Source of the DNA: Paraphaeosphaeria minitans
Lineage: Eukaryota > Ascomycota > Dothideomycetes > Pleosporales > Didymosphaeriaceae
DNA length: 64,000 nt
Assembly (NCBI GenBank): GCA_015832175.1
Contig: WJXW01000010.1
Location: 1,736,001 to 1,800,000 of the forward strand
Reading direction: 5' to 3'
Each line of letters starts with the position of its first letter. Position 1 is the stretch's first letter. Positions 25,760 to 39,509 of this stretch are shown piece by piece. The translations under genes were made by a program, and so were the position numbers. The notes beneath the pieces are model-generated. The model was not told the DNA's origin. It ran no database searches and worked only from the letters and a program-made list of their open reading frames with translations.

Positions 25760-28700
25760 ATCTACGTTCTATATACTTTTATTTCATCCTTTACCTCTTT
25801 TTTACATACGTAGCTCTTTTTCCTTTAAAGGTTTAAACTAAGTTATTTATATCTTTAAAGTTTAACTCTAGAATTTAGGTATCCTAAGTCTTATTATAGC
25901 CTTTCTAGTAAAGTAGGTATTGCTTTTACCCCTTTCTTATTCGCTTAGCTAGGATTTCTTCTACTTCCTAAGCTTCTCCTCCTTTAGGTATAACCTCTAG
26001 TAGTTAGGTGTTAATATCTTCCACTCCTAGCCTTAGTTTTTATTATTTAAGAAGGGAAATATAAAACATATTATAAATATAATAGTGTAGTAGGAGGAGT
26101 AGGTAGTATACCTACGTTCTAACTGCGTTCTAGACTTAGAAGGGCCTAATAAATTTTCTTAATAGCTTTTTACTTAGTTATTAAAGTATGTGTATATTCT
26201 TTATACTAAGTAGGACTAAGTAGCCTTTTTAAAATAACTCTTACTTATACTTCTTATTATAGTACTAGCTCTAATACTCTTATACTAAGTATAGGTGCTC
26301 TATAAGTAATGCGCGTACACTATATATATATTTTACTTTTTTAACTATATCTAGTAGCTCCCCCTCTGGCCTACTATCTATAGAAGGCGTACTAAGGACA
26401 GGGTGCTTACTATATATTATATAAAAAGGCGTTATTTTTGTTAAATTATAGATAGAGTTGTTGTATATAAATTAAGCTGTTAGGAGCAGTTTAAGCTAGT
26501 TTATTTATACAGATATAATAAACATATAAAGGTATTATTTAAGCGTCTAATTTTAGCGCTCTATTTGCCTACCTATTTAAGGGTGGAAAGTAGTGCTAAG
26601 CCTACGCTTTACCTATAGTAAGTAGTATATTTCTGCCCAAAAAGCGGAGGTAAAAATAGAGCCCCTATTAGATATAATACATTTCTAAATGCCAAACTTT
26701 AAAATAACCTCTTAAAAGTAGCCTTTTATAAATTCCTTTATATCCCATGTTTTCTGTGCAGGGATATAGATAGCCATGTTAGAGAAGTAGTATATACTTA
26801 TAAAGATTATATTAAAAGCGCAGCTGCCTTAATCCTTCGCTAGTAGGAATCTAGTTATAAAGTCTAGTAAGACTTCCTTAAAGATATCCTTTAGCGTTAA
26901 AAGAGGTAATAGCTAGCTATACTTACTATACCTTAGAACTTTACTCCTTTAGTAGATAGTATAAGTCCTTACGTACTTCTAAACATCTTAATCTACAAGA
27001 GGCTAATACTAGGTCCTTTTAATAGCCTTAAGCGTTTTATATGCTCTAAAGTGGCCTACTATATACGTGTTATAGTGCTAGAACAAAATCTCTTACCTAA
27101 TTACTAGTTTATCTAGGATATATAATCTACTATTATACCTTAGAACTTCTATTTTATTAAGGCGCTATACTTACGTCTTACTACTACTTTAAGTACTTCT
27201 CTTATATTCTAAGCTAGTAATACGCTTAATAGTAAAGGCGTTCCTTTACTAAAGCTACTAAACTTTAGTAATAAGGTTAGACTCTTCTATTATAGATTTA
27301 CTACTAACTAATACTCTAGCTAGTAAGTATAGTACGTATAGCGTACACACTATAGCACTAGTAGTAGGAACCCTTATAGCTCTATAAATATTAGTAATAT
27401 ACGTCTTATATGCGCCTAATAAGCTTAACTTGTTTATAGATCTACTTACTCTACTATATTTAGTTCTCTGTAGTATTTTGTTCTATAGGGTAGGTAATAA
27501 ACAGGTTAGTAATAGGTTCTCCTATGCGTAATCTGCCCTCCTAAATAGTCCATCTGCTAGGTTTAATTTCCCTAGGCGGTGTTCTACTTTAAAATTAAAA
27601 GCTGCTAGATATATTACCTATTATACTTATTATAGGTTTAGCTTCTGTACAGCGCGTATACTGCGTAGGTTATTATAGTTACTTAGCACTTAAATTGTGT
27701 ACTATATGCTATCTAGATAATATCTTTATTACTTAAAGCAGTAGACAATATTAAGGAGCTTAAGGTTGTATACTTTATAATTTGGCTCTATAGCTTAAAG
27801 TTTCCTTAATATAAAAGTAACTAGGTGCCACTTCTAGTTCTTAAATAGCTACAAAAGGATACCGTATATTATAAAAGTAAATACGTTAGTTTCTAATTAG
27901 ATTAGTAACGTAGGGTTAAAGTAGTGTGAAATAGGTGCACTTAAGAAGCGCGTTTTAAGTATTTTAAAAGCATTATTAGCCTTTACTAACTATTAGAACA
28001 CTTAGTTCTTCTTAAATAGGTCTGAAAGAGGAGTAGTCTCCCACGTATATACCTTAATAAATCGCCTATAAAAGTTTATAAAGCCTAGAAATAACTAGAG
28101 CTCTTAGATGCTAGTTAGCTATAATTATTTTATAATAGTTACTGCACGCGTGGGATTAGCGTAGATTCCTCGCGTAGTTATAATAAAACTAGGGAAGTAG
28201 ACTTTAGTTAAGGTAAATGTGTACTTAGTTAAATTAATAAAAGGTTTAGCCTTACGTAGTAATTTAAGCACAGCGTAGACAGCGCGCTAGTAAAATGTAA
28301 GATTCTTATTATAGGTATAGATAAGTATATTATCTAAATACATAACGTATATGTAATCTAGGTATAGCGCTAGTGCCTTATTAATATATACTTAGAAGCT
28401 TATAGGGGCATTAGTTAAGCTAAATAGTATTACTAGGTATTTAAAGTGGCTATAGCGAGTTTAGAATGTAGTTTTCTACTTATCTCCTATCTAGATCTAA
28501 ATTCTGTGCTAGGCGTTGCAAAGATTAAAGGTCGTATAGTAGTATACGCCTAATAGGCGGCTAAGCGTCTCTCTAACTAAGGGTAGTAAGTAATAATTCT
28601 TAATAGTAATTGCGTTAAGACCCTAATAATCTACGCAAAGCCGTAGTGTGCTATTTTTTTAAAGGTAAATAGAATTAGTACTCTAGCTAGGCTAGTGCTA

Positions 28701-29679
28701 TACATAATCTATCCCTTTTTTAAGGCATCTTTTAGATACTCCTAAAGTACCTTAAGTTCCTACTCTAAGAGATTATAAAGTAGTTTATAAGGAGGTTCCT
28801 TTCTCTTTATAATAAGAATAGCATAATTAGATTTCCTAAAATTTAGTAGGGTAGACGCTACTTTTTTATTAAATACGTTACTATATTTGCGTAATACGTT
28901 AGAAATGCGCAGTACCTACACTACGTATATTTTATTAATACACACTAGGTGCTCTAAGCTTAGACTAGTTATCTATAAGACCTCTAAAAGAAATAATTCT
29001 AAGCTAGTATACTCTATATTATCTTTAAAGTCCCTTACAGTAATAAGCTATATTAAAGCTATAGTATAGCCCCAGCGCTATGTTTATAAGCTGTAATTAA
29101 GGTAGATATTCCCTTTTTATAGGAAGGGGTTACTAAGTAGAAAGGGAATCCGTTCCTTATTAACACTATAAATAGTAGTTTTTATCCTGCGCTCTACCCC
29201 TATATTATCTATAATACGTATCTAGAGCGTATAGGCGTCGTAGGTGCTCTACCTTAAGGCCCTAATTTATCCTAATTTAGGGAGCTTAGCCCCTTTAATA
29301 GGCCTTAAGTTTATTTTAATAGTAATAATTTAGCTAATTAGGCTAATATTAGCCTATAGGTTAAGAATTATTTAGAGTTCCCTCTTTAAGCCTATATCCC
29401 TAGCCGCGCTATACTTGCGCTTTATGCCTAGTAAGATATAAATTACTAGGCGCCTTACTATACTTAGGTTATAGGTAAGGATTAGCCTTTTCCCGCATAG
29501 TTTACTTATACAGAAATCTAATTAGGATTACTACCTCTGTATTTATTAGTATAGTAGCTAGGTTTATAGCACTTATAGTAGGTAACACTTTTTTTATCCT
29601 AGGTCTTGCTATTACCTTTAGATATTTAGCAGTTTAGCGTAGTATCTTTAGATTTCTTTTATACATAACGTAGACTTAA
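25760..29679 (-). mobile_element. Ty3/gypsy retrotransposon F, truncated: gag end and pol
   Basis: Reading right to left: a CCHC-type knuckle near 29600-29545 (YYKCYKPSYYTNKY, with Cys and His positions turned to Tyr); protease and spacer (29500-28900); and a very clear RT at about 28690-28310, with motifs like CVDYRVLTQ (Cys and Asp partly lost), YYTTFNL, TRYSHF, SLTNAP and the active site YLDNILIY at 28317-28340. RNase H and integrase lie about 28200-26500. The right end is cut inside gag at 29679, where LTR D begins. Neither LTR is identified. Stops are RIP-type. It differs in sequence from G, H and the A/B family. Confidence 0.75.
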
Positions 29680-30192
29680 TATTAAATCCAAGAGGGTAGC
29701 TAGTCCTAAAGAGTAAAGTTTAGTTCTTAGGCAGGAGTACTTATATAGATGGAAAGTTTTATTAATATAATAGTATCTTGTAAAGTATAATAAGTTAATA
29801 ATATAGTCTGCTAGAATCTAAACAATAGATTAATAAACAGATTAAATATAAGTATAGAGAGTCCATACTTACATTTCTAAATACTAAGGTGATTAGTCTA
29901 ACTAATTACACTAATTAAGGTAATTAGACTATGCTTAGTAATGAGTAATATAGCGTACTTAGTCTACTTAGTGTGCCAAGACTACTAATTATACTAATTA
30001 TTACGTAATACTAACCGCCGCGTACGCGCTATTTTAGAGAATAATTATATATATAGTCTAAGTATTTACGTGCTTTAGATTTTAACATTATCCCTCTTTT
30101 TTCTAGATCTATCCTTAGATTATGTAATGTTAGTCTTATGCCTAGTTGTAACTAGAGTAACCCCTACGTTATAAGTAGTATTAGTCCTAATC
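29680..30192 (-). mobile_element. Chromovirus fragment D: LTR (29680-30087) plus 105 bp of internal 3' end
   Basis: The LTR (408 bp) starts TATTAAATCC (from TGTTAAATCC) and ends TTTTAACA. Its first 220 bp match the R-U5-like part of the A/B/C LTRs in inverted orientation; the rest is a different U3. Bases 30088-30192 match, inverted, the last about 100 bp before the 3' LTR of chromovirus B (about 61375-61475). D is therefore the 3' end of a minus-strand copy. It is cut at 30192 where the LTR of A starts. The flank CTTAA at 29675-29679 has no partner at 51183. Confidence 0.8.
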
Positions 30193-30622
30193 TGTTAGGA
30201 TCTAAAATCCACATAATAGCGGGAAGCCGGTTTTGTACCTAGTAGGCGCGTAGTAGGAATTAAGTAGGGATTTAATACCAGCTACGCCTTAAATAAAAAA
30301 TTACATAACTACTCTCTATAGAGCGCGTAATTACTCTATATAGAGCATAATACACATAACCACTCTCTATAGAGCGCTCTCTACAGAGCGCTCCCTATAG
30401 AGTGGCTATTACTTAGTATATAGGAACGCAAGAATAAGCTTCTTATACTTGTGTTTAATCTATTTATTAATCTATTATTTGGATTCTAGCAGACTAAATT
30501 ATTAACTTATTACACTTTATTAAGATACTAATGTATTAACAAGACCTGTTACCTTTTATAAGTACTCCTGCCTAAGAACTAACCTTAACCCTTTAGGACT
30601 AGCTACTTTCTTAGATTTAATA
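30193..30622 (+). repeat. 5' LTR of chromovirus A, with palindrome-rich U3
   Basis: 430 bp, TGTTAGGATC...TTTAATA. The right half (from GTATATAGGAACGC on) is shared with the B, C and D LTRs. The left half is specific and holds a cluster of CTCTCTATAGAGCGC-type palindromes at 30310-30405. These may be factor-binding sites or hairpins in U3. Confidence 0.85.
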
Positions 30623-32624
30623 TCTTAATTACCCTTAATATAAATATTTTATAAACTCCTACCTCTTCTACAGCTTTAGGTGCTGCTAAGATTACTCCTA
30701 TAAAAGATAGTAGTAAGGCGCACAAACCTAATCTCTACTTTAGTAAACAATTTTAAACTAACGTTTAGATTCTCTAGTTAGACCTCTACTTCTTTAACTT
30801 AGACAAATTCCTTAAAGATAAAAAAAAAGTTATCTTTATAGTAATATATATGCGCGGAGATATAGGATTATAGATCTATCCTTATCTTAAAAAGTACCTA
30901 GGAATAAACTATAATAATAATAACAACAATTACGTAAATAAGCACGCTAATACAGTTAATATTATTAAAAATTATAATAACTTTAAGAAATACCTTAAAT
31001 AGCTCTTTAGAATTACTAATAAGGACTCTATTATAAAAGCAAAGATTTAGACTATAACTTAGAAATAGTTAGCAGCTAAGTATATAGCTAAGTTTTGTAG
31101 ATACACTATATAACTTAACTAGGACAATAAATCTCTTTAGAATATGTATAAATAAGGACTTAAACAGAAACTATATAAGGAACTCCTACGTAGTAGTACG
31201 CAAATTACTAATCTTAAAGAACTATATAAAGAAACTATTAGAATTAATAGAGAATAGTTTTTAATATAATAGGAGCTCTACTAAAACCTTAGGGCAATAA
31301 GCTTTAGATAACTAGTAAAAGTAGTTTATAAAAACCTTATTAGAATTATCTAAAAGTAATTGCTAAGGAACTATTAGAGATATAAACTACTAAAAGATGT
31401 CTAGTTTCACTATATAGGTAAAGGAAAAAGAGGAAGGATAGGCCCTAAGCAGCCTAATAAACACGTCTGTAATAGAAGTTAATAACTAATAACTAAGACC
31501 TATAAATACTTTATATATAGCAAACTAGGCCATATAGCCACGAACTATAGATTAAAGAACAAAGTGTATTAAACTAAGTTAAATATACTAACTATTTAGG
31601 ACTAAGAACCTAATAAGGAATAGGAAGTTGTTATAACGTTATTTAGTTACTAACGCGTTACACTAAAGTAAAGTAAGTAATTAGATTTACCTAACTTACA
31701 ATTATACAAAGATCTAGAAAACAACTCTAATGTATACTATAACGTAGAAAACGTAGAAGAGATACTAAGATCTCCTACTCTTTACCTATAAAGTAGGCAG
31801 GAAGAAGATAACCCTATATTACCTAAGTATAAACTAAATATTTAGGACTATATAGAACCCTACTAGGCACTAAAAGGAATAGAACTCTATAAAAATAAGA
31901 AGTTAGACTACGTACTAAAGTACTACCTAGACTACTAAAATCCTATATACTAATTCTGTATGTGGACGCATTACAAAGAACTAACATACACATAATATAA
32001 AATAGAGAAAAAGGAGAATAAGTAATAACCTAGAAGGAAACTACGCTGTAGATAGATATAGATAGACTACCCTATTACAGCTTGTAATAAACACCTCTAG
32101 AATAAATAATAAGTAAAGTACTTTCCTTACCTTACGGCAAAGGGTAATAAATGCTGTAATATACTTATTAATAGAGACTATATATAACTATACTAGTACA
32201 TATGTTTAAACTAAAACTATAAATACTACTATATGGCTAAACCTTTAGACGGCTTTGTAAACTGCCCTACGTAAGAAGTAATAACAGAACTATTAATTTA
32301 ACTAGTATATAGGAATAGTGAAGACTGTAAAAGGAAAAACAGTAGAATATTCTTATAGAAAGGAGAAAGGACAATCTACATAAGCCACGTACTTAAAAAT
32401 AATAATAGAAGCAGATACTTAGAAATATATACTAGGCATCTAAACTTAATTACAATCTATATAAATAGACGTCTTTTTTAGGCCTAATCTTAGACAAGAA
32501 AACTCCTTTATTAAATTAAATACTATAGTAAGCATAGTATTAGTTAAGCTACTAGTATAGCTTAAAGGAATACAAGCTTAAGCTCTTATAAACTTAGGAG
32601 TAGAAAGGAAGTTTATATCTTATT
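30623..32624 (+). pseudogene. Chromovirus A gag and protease
   Basis: The frame reads through RIP stops from about 30660. A zinc knuckle near 31500-31552 reads YFIYSKLGHIATNY: the Gly-His pair is kept and Cys positions are Tyr. At about 32585-32620, ALINLGVERKFIS is the retropepsin active-site region (family form D-S-G-A; here N-L-G-V, with the catalytic Asp lost by G-to-A). The first copia insertion begins right after it, at the TTATT target. Together with 39748-41851 this would be one polyprotein. Confidence 0.75.
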
Positions 32625-32862
32625 TATTAGTTTAGCTCAATCTGTAATTAAGCATTTAAGGGTTAATAGTATACTATTGTGTAAAAGATAAAAAGTAGAT
32701 TTAATTAATTATGTCTAGTTTATTATATAAAGGGGCACTAAGGGCTTTATAAAGTCTCTGCCTCTTAGCGCTAACCTAAGTAGTGGGTTCTTATGCGGGT
32801 CCCTATAGGTAGGTAGGCCCCTACTTCACCTAGTGCTACTTATACGATAAACTGTATAGATA
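32625..32862 (-). repeat. 3' LTR of copia 1
   Basis: 238 bp. On the plus strand it starts TATTAGTTTAGC (from TGTTGGTTTGGC) and ends GTATAGATA (from GTACGGACA). In coding orientation the family LTR reads TGTCCGTACAG...CCAACA, with a TATA box in ACTTTATAAAG. Confidence 0.93.
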
Positions 32863-35800
32863 CTAGTAACTTTTCTTTTATGTAATAGCCTATGTCTATT
32901 ATATACTTCCTTTTCCTATCCTTCTTTATCTATATAATTAGCCTTCCCCTATTAGAATAGGTCATAGGGTAGGTGCAGTATTACTGTGTAGTAGAGGTCC
33001 TATTTACACTTACTCTTATGTAAATAAGTAGTAATAGCTAACCTGCTTAGTTTTTACTCTACTTTTTTATACAGTAGTAGAGCTGTATTATATAATAAGG
33101 CTTTTTTTAGGCATATATCTTATGCGTAAACAAAAGGTAGGATATTAAGTAATATAACACTTAGCGCTAGGTCTTAGTAAGTAGGTATAAAAGGATGTCT
33201 CCTAGCTCCCCTAAACCCTCTCTCCTTTATCCTACTTTAATATATGTGTATCTTCCTCCCTTCTTGTCTTATTCTTTTTAGTGTCCTAGTGTCTAGTAGC
33301 TAGTGCTCTGTTACTAGTGAGTATATATAGCTTTTTTATACAATGCTAATTTTTAATAAGACATATATACATATATACACATACACTTACTATTATATAA
33401 TAGCTAATAACACTATTAGTTTATTAGGCGCTAGTGCCTTTACTACTAGTATCTTTGTGCTAGTTATTATAGGCTAGACTAGATTATATATCTAGGTTAA
33501 CCTCCCCACTAGTTCGTCTAGTATAAGGGCCTTTATGCAGAGCCTAGTAGTAGACGTATAATAAATTCTTTAGAGTATCTTTGTTTTCATTGTACAATGC
33601 TAATAGGTGTAGAATAAAGAGGCTAGAGTAGTCTAGATGCCCTTTTAGGACATTATCGTGCAAATCCTAGTTAGTATAAACCTCTAGCAGTAGGCTGCTT
33701 TTATTATATAATATAAAGGATATTAGTAAGCGGTGCTTATCTAGTTGCGTAGTTAAGTTTAAAATAAGTCTTATACTTACTTTTACAGCACTACTAATGC
33801 TAGTAATTAGGTGTTTCTAGATTATTATGTAATCCTAGGTTATAAGTTAGGATTATACGGCGCCTATATATAGAAGTCGTATAGTGCTTGTTATAAACGT
33901 TGTGTATAAGAGGGGGGGGGTAAATATCTTTGTTGTATAAAAGGGTAAATAGGCCTAGTCTTAAGATATCTAAATTATTAATATAGAAAATATATTCTTT
34001 AATATCTTTATATAATCTCCTCTAATGTGTTCCCTCTCTTATAATAAAACTATAATGTTAAATTAGTAGTAGGGCTTATATAGCCTAAAAATAAATGTGT
34101 CTGTGCGAAGTTATAGTAAGTTAGATAGAAAAAGAATTTTTTTTTTTTTTTTTAAATAGTAAGTGAAATAATAAAAGAAATATTGTGTAGTAGAGTAGTT
34201 ACTCTATTATACAGTTCTAATTAATTCTGTCTACTAAAGCCTTAATAGTAATGTGTAGTTTATTTGTTAAAATTAGTATTTAGAGTACCTAGTTAGGTGC
34301 TTTCTTTATATAAGTATTAGTAGGATTGTCTTTACTATTAATCTACCTAATCTTTGTAATTTCCTATTTTTTGTACGACTCCCTAATAAACATAATGTTA
34401 ATTATAAAGCGTTTTTTGTTTATAGTGCCTAGTTATATAAGGTATTTGTACAGGGATTTCAAGTTAGTATAGACTATAATAGGAATTAGAAGGATCTAAA
34501 GTATTTATATAATCTATTAAAGTGTTGTGCTTAATATAATTGCGTTATTAAAACCGCCTACTAGACTGTATAATTTGCTTACTAGAACACTTCTAGTTAC
34601 TCTTCTACACTTTACTAAGTTCTAGTAGATAATATTACTATAGATCTTAAAGTCCTAAGTTGTTGTGCGATGTTCCTCTGCTAGTATAATAATAAAGCTA
34701 AGCTATGAGCTTAGGTCTCTATTATTAGTAAAAGAGCTATCTGTAAAGATAAACAGCTTCGTGCGACCTAGATTAAGTGGAATAAATTTTAGTCCTCTTT
34801 GTGTATTCTAAATTTACTAGTTTAAACGCATATTTAGTGCCTTAATATTTTTTTCTATTAGTACTATTATTTGTGTAGTAATAGACAGGTTAAATGTTGC
34901 TTCTAATTAGTAAACTAAAAAAATATATACACCTCTTACTTATTATATAATATATTAGTATATAGCGTCTTTGTCCTAGAGATTAATTATACGAAGGCTT
35001 TTAGCCTATCCCTTCTATTCTAGGGTAATAACACTCTAAATAAGTTAGATTTTACCTCTATTAAACTTAATTATCTTGTCTTATATTAAGACGCTTTTGT
35101 CCTTTATATAAAACTTTATAGTATAGAGCTACTCCTTTTCTTGTTATACGAAGCTTTCTATAACTACACTAAAGGTATTATTAGTCTAGAGTCTAGTAAT
35201 ACTAAACATCTTAGGTCCCTTATTTATAATAAGTAGGCATAGATTATACGTTAACACATGTATTCTTAGTTTCTCCTTATAGTGGTTATAGTATATCTTA
35301 AACTAGTAGAGACCTAATTCTGCTGCGCTATATAGAGGTTGTATAACTTATAGAATTGTGTTTAGTAGGAAGAAATCGCGCATTTCTGCTAGTAGTTAGG
35401 CGTATAATGTGCGAAGGAGTTTGTTAGTAGACTATATATAGGCCTAAGTAATGTCCCTAAGCTTAATATACATGTTATATAACTAAATTAGTGTTATAGA
35501 AAGAGCTAATAGTAATCTCTAGCTTATACGCTAGATAGTAGGGGATTATATAAAAATCTCCTTTTTTTCTTTATCTAAATAGCTAGCAAAGATAAGTCTT
35601 AATTTTTTATATAGTTAGGTTGTCTTGCCTTTAATCTCTTATACAAGACGTAGGTTAAAGATATAGCTAGATTATTTATTAGGGTTATATAATAAGATTT
35701 TAAAAGTGCTATTAGTAATAAGGGTATTTATTTCTACTATATCTAATTCTTTAAAGGGCTAGCTAGGTGTAGTAGTAACACTATTTATATAAAGCTTTAG

Positions 35801-37430
35801 TAGAAGCTTAAAGTTATCCTTTTCTTTTTAGGTAATAAACTAGGTGTTTAGTCTTTCTAATTTTTATTAAGCTTTACCTAATTATATAACTATAGTAGTT
35901 TAGTTCTTCCTAGGTCTTCCCCTTAGTCTTGGCTTTAGAGCTTTAATTTGTGCAGGTATAGAAGTATCTATATCCTATAGTTTCTCTATACTGTCTGTAG
36001 TTGTGCAATAGTATAGTTTAACCTATATATAGTGTAGTTTTATAGGTCTATTTTTAAGCTCTAGGATAATATCTCTTCCTTTAATACTTTTAATCTTATA
36101 TAGTCTTTACTATCCCTTCTTTTCTCTCTAGGCTATAACTTTAGAGCCTAGTGGGAGTGTAAGGGTTTTATGCGATAATAGGCTATTTCTAGTGTTAATT
36201 ATATAAGTAACTTTAACTTTAGCTTTATTCTTCTTAAGCATTTTTATTACTTTCTAAACTATATTAGCTTAGGCAATTAGTTCTAGTAAAGGTAGAGAGT
36301 CTTTATTAATCCTTAAGTAGGCACTAAAGACTAGGAGGGTAGGTACTATACTATTAGGCCTAGCTGTGTTATTTAGTGCCTTTACTACTATCTATAGTAC
36401 TATCTTATTATCTATATAACTATTAATCTTAGCTTTTAGGATGTTATACGCTTAGCGTAGTAGTATATATACTCTTTTAATCTTACTTACAGTCTAGTGT
36501 GCCTCTACTAGCATTTGCCTATATTCTGCCCTAACTATCTTTATATAATTCTAAAACTTATTAGAAGCGAAGTTAGTTCCTAGGTTATAGATAATATAAT
36601 CTAGTGGGCCTTAGTATATATTAATCTAGCATTTTGTTAAGGCATTCTAGGTGTCTTGTGCAGTTATTAATCTTAGAAACTAGGCTGCCTAAAAGGATGT
36701 GTCTATATTAATAATATATAGGACATCCCTTTTACTAATTTATATAATATTAATAATAATCTTATAGTTAAAGTATAAGTTATTTTAGATAGAGAACTTA
36801 AAGCGTCTTAGCGCTTAGTTATATAACTAGTAGTAGTAATAGAACTTTTTTACTTCTTCTAGTATAGAGCTCTCTACTTTATGCCCTACCTAAGTAAGAA
36901 GCTTATATAGTCTTTCTGTCTAGGTGTGTCTAAAATAGTAGTGTAGGCGTTAAAGTTCTGTCTTTGTAAAGAAGAGAGCTAATTCCTTATTACTAAAGTT
37001 AAAGAAGTGGTGACCCTACTTTTATATAACTAGGACTATTATACTGTCCCTTTATATAATAATATTTAGGATATTATTAAAGTATACCCTAAGTCTATTA
37101 GTATCTACTAGTAATAGTAGGAATAGTGTTAGGGAGTTAAGGATATAGTAGGTTACTATTCTTATAGGGTTAGTAATTTGTATAGTGCCTAGAGATATTT
37201 AGGAACCTTGTCCTCTAAAACTAATGTTAGTAGATCCTAGTAACTAGTCTACTTTAGTAGTTAGGTTTTTGTGTAAGTAGGTAGTAAGCTAGTCCTTTCC
37301 TACTATAGACACTTATATAGCGCCTCTATTCTAGAGTTCTCCTCAGTACTTTGTATAATACTAACTAGCTAGAGTAAATAGTTATATAGGTTCCTTTATA
37401 TTCTTATTATCTTTACTATGTTAGATGTCT
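32863..37430 (-). pseudogene. Copia 1 pol: integrase, reverse transcriptase, RNase H
   Basis: The integrase C-terminal part spans about 36560-36050 (EYRQMLVEAH, later REKKG and KGRDIILEL, a segment typical of fungal copia). Then comes a linker with KPRLRGRPRK near 35920. RT lies at about 35460-35150 (QPLYSAAELG, TYNLCLLI, MFSITRLQTNNTF, where the DDT of the active-site area reads NNT). RNase H is at about 34760-34550 (LFIFTDSSFTNNRDLSS, then KCRRVTRSVL). Most stops are TAG/TAA. Bases 32863-33200 are untranslated 3' sequence shared with the deleted copies. Family match is strong because motif order and spacing agree. Confidence 0.85.
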
Positions 37431-39509
37431 TCGCTAGTTATGTAATAAAGGTAGGTAGTAGAAGTAAGGTATAAAGTAGCCTTCTATACTTTTTCTTTAT
37501 TACTTTATTAGTCTTATTTATCTTCCTTCTTTTTTATACAATAGTCTTTTTCCTCTAGCTCTCCTTTAAAGTTAAGGATGTATACTTATATATCTATAGT
37601 AGAGGGTTTATATTTATAGAAGTTAGTGTATAATAATATATATTGCCTTCTAGCTTACTAGGTATCCCTTAGTAGATAGTTAGTAGACTAGTATCTTTCT
37701 TTATAGTATATAAAGCATTTCTACTTTATATAAAAGCTTAAACTTCTAAAGTTGCCCCTTCCTTTTAGTCTAAAGGTTAATCTGCCTTTAGAGGGGCTTG
37801 ATCCTCTTGTGCGATTAGAATTATTATATTATTAATTAGTGTAGTACACCTCTTTACTATCTTAGAGAAACTATAACTTTTTCCTATCTTTAGTAACTTA
37901 GAGTAATATATAAAGGTTACTAAGTAATCCTTCTACTATATTTTTAGGATTAAATATAGCTTATTTAAGGTTAGAATAGCTGCGGTATACTTATATAATA
38001 GAAGTATATAGTTATAGTTTACTACTAAAGCCTTGTCTAAGAGCCCTTTAGGCTAAGGTAAGCTTATTAATTATTACTTCTAGGGCCTTATATAATATAG
38101 TAGCTAGATTATTCCTTTTATAGCGTTTAAAGGTAAGAGTAGTCTAGTCTATCTAGTACTAATTATAATTAACACTAGTGTTAAAGTGCCTATTTAGTCT
38201 ATTATACAATTTATCCTATAGAAGTCCTAGTCTAATATTGTGTAGGTAGTAGGTACTCGCACGATTAGAAAGGATTCCTAGGAAAATATTTATATACTAG
38301 TCCTATAGTATACCTAGCCTATAGTATAGTTCTCTAAAGACTTTTGCCTTATTTACTAGAATATTATACAGCCTACTAGTATAGTTATTCTCTTTACTCT
38401 AAGCCTTCTAAAAGAGGATAATTTTATCTAGCTAGATATAAGCATAATCTCCTAATTATTAAAGAGACTAGGAGTGTCTAGCCTCTTTGTATAATATAGT
38501 TTATTAGGCAAAAGTAGTTTAGGTTTTAGGCTATTACTACTAGTGTAGCTCTATATATAGTGTCTCTGTCCTTATACGTATAGGGATAGGCCCTAGCTAT
38601 GCTCTATATAAATGTGTATTACCTATAGATAGTGTAGGTTACATTGTTAGGATTATGCGAAGTAGTCTAGATTATAGTTATAGTATTATTATATAAAGGG
38701 TCTGTAGCTTATAGTTTAGCTATAACAGTTTAAAGAGTTTCTTTACATAAGTGTTCTTTATTATAGTATTAGTAGCGATAAAGCCTTTTTTTATAAAAAA
38801 AGTAATAAGCTCTCTTCTTACTATATAACTAATCTTATTAAAGGTTTTTTCCTTTTAGTTGTTAAAATCTTTAGTAAAAGAAGAGATTACCTCTTTACCT
38901 TTAAGGCTGCTTACGCGATATTACGCAATTATATATACTATATAAGTGTTTAGCTATTTAAGAGAAGGGGGTAAGTAGCTGTGTAGATCTACTCTATCTA
39001 TCTAGTACTTTTATGTAATCTCTTCTCTTAAGGTAATAGCCTTAATGTTTATTACTTTCTCTACTTATTAAAGCTATGTTGCTTTGTCTTCTTACTAAGG
39101 AGGCAGTATTAATTATTGCGCAACGTTCTTAGGTTATAGTTCCTCTAGAAAGTCTCTTAGTCTTAAGGCTATATTATTATTATCTTTCTTAGTCATGTAA
39201 CGTGACTATGTTTAGTTATCACTAGTTTAATTATGCGACGTGTTTGCGTTTAGTTATTGCTAGTTTAATTGTGTGACGTGTTTTTTAGGGTTATAAATAT
39301 GCTCACTATCTCCTTTCTTTTCTATAGAATAGTTTAGACTAAATTATACAACTCTTTATAGATATGTGCGCTTTGTTTCTACTTATTATATAATTTAAAA
39401 TTTAATCTCTAGTAAAGGTAATAATACAGAGCCTACGTATCTAGCTTATAGGGCGCTCTGTCTTTAGATCTTGCTAGTTTGCAGTTAATTAGAATTAACT
39501 ACTAATTAG
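37431..39509 (-). pseudogene. Copia 1 gag/protease region and leader
   Basis: The region matches the gag of the plus-strand copy at 61892-63700. It includes the conserved run LRGEI.QKY.VDRVDLY (near 39000 here, 62018 there) and a zinc knuckle. It also matches the gag kept in the deleted copies. The leader next to the 5' LTR (39260-39509) contains the repeated motif TTTAGTTATTG..AGTTTAATTGTG around 39210-39275. The protease active site lies just left of this region. Confidence 0.7.

Noticed and set aside
28887..29069. 60-residue open frame on the plus strand
   Set aside because: It is antisense to the gag-pol region of gypsy F, with no motif or start context; chance.
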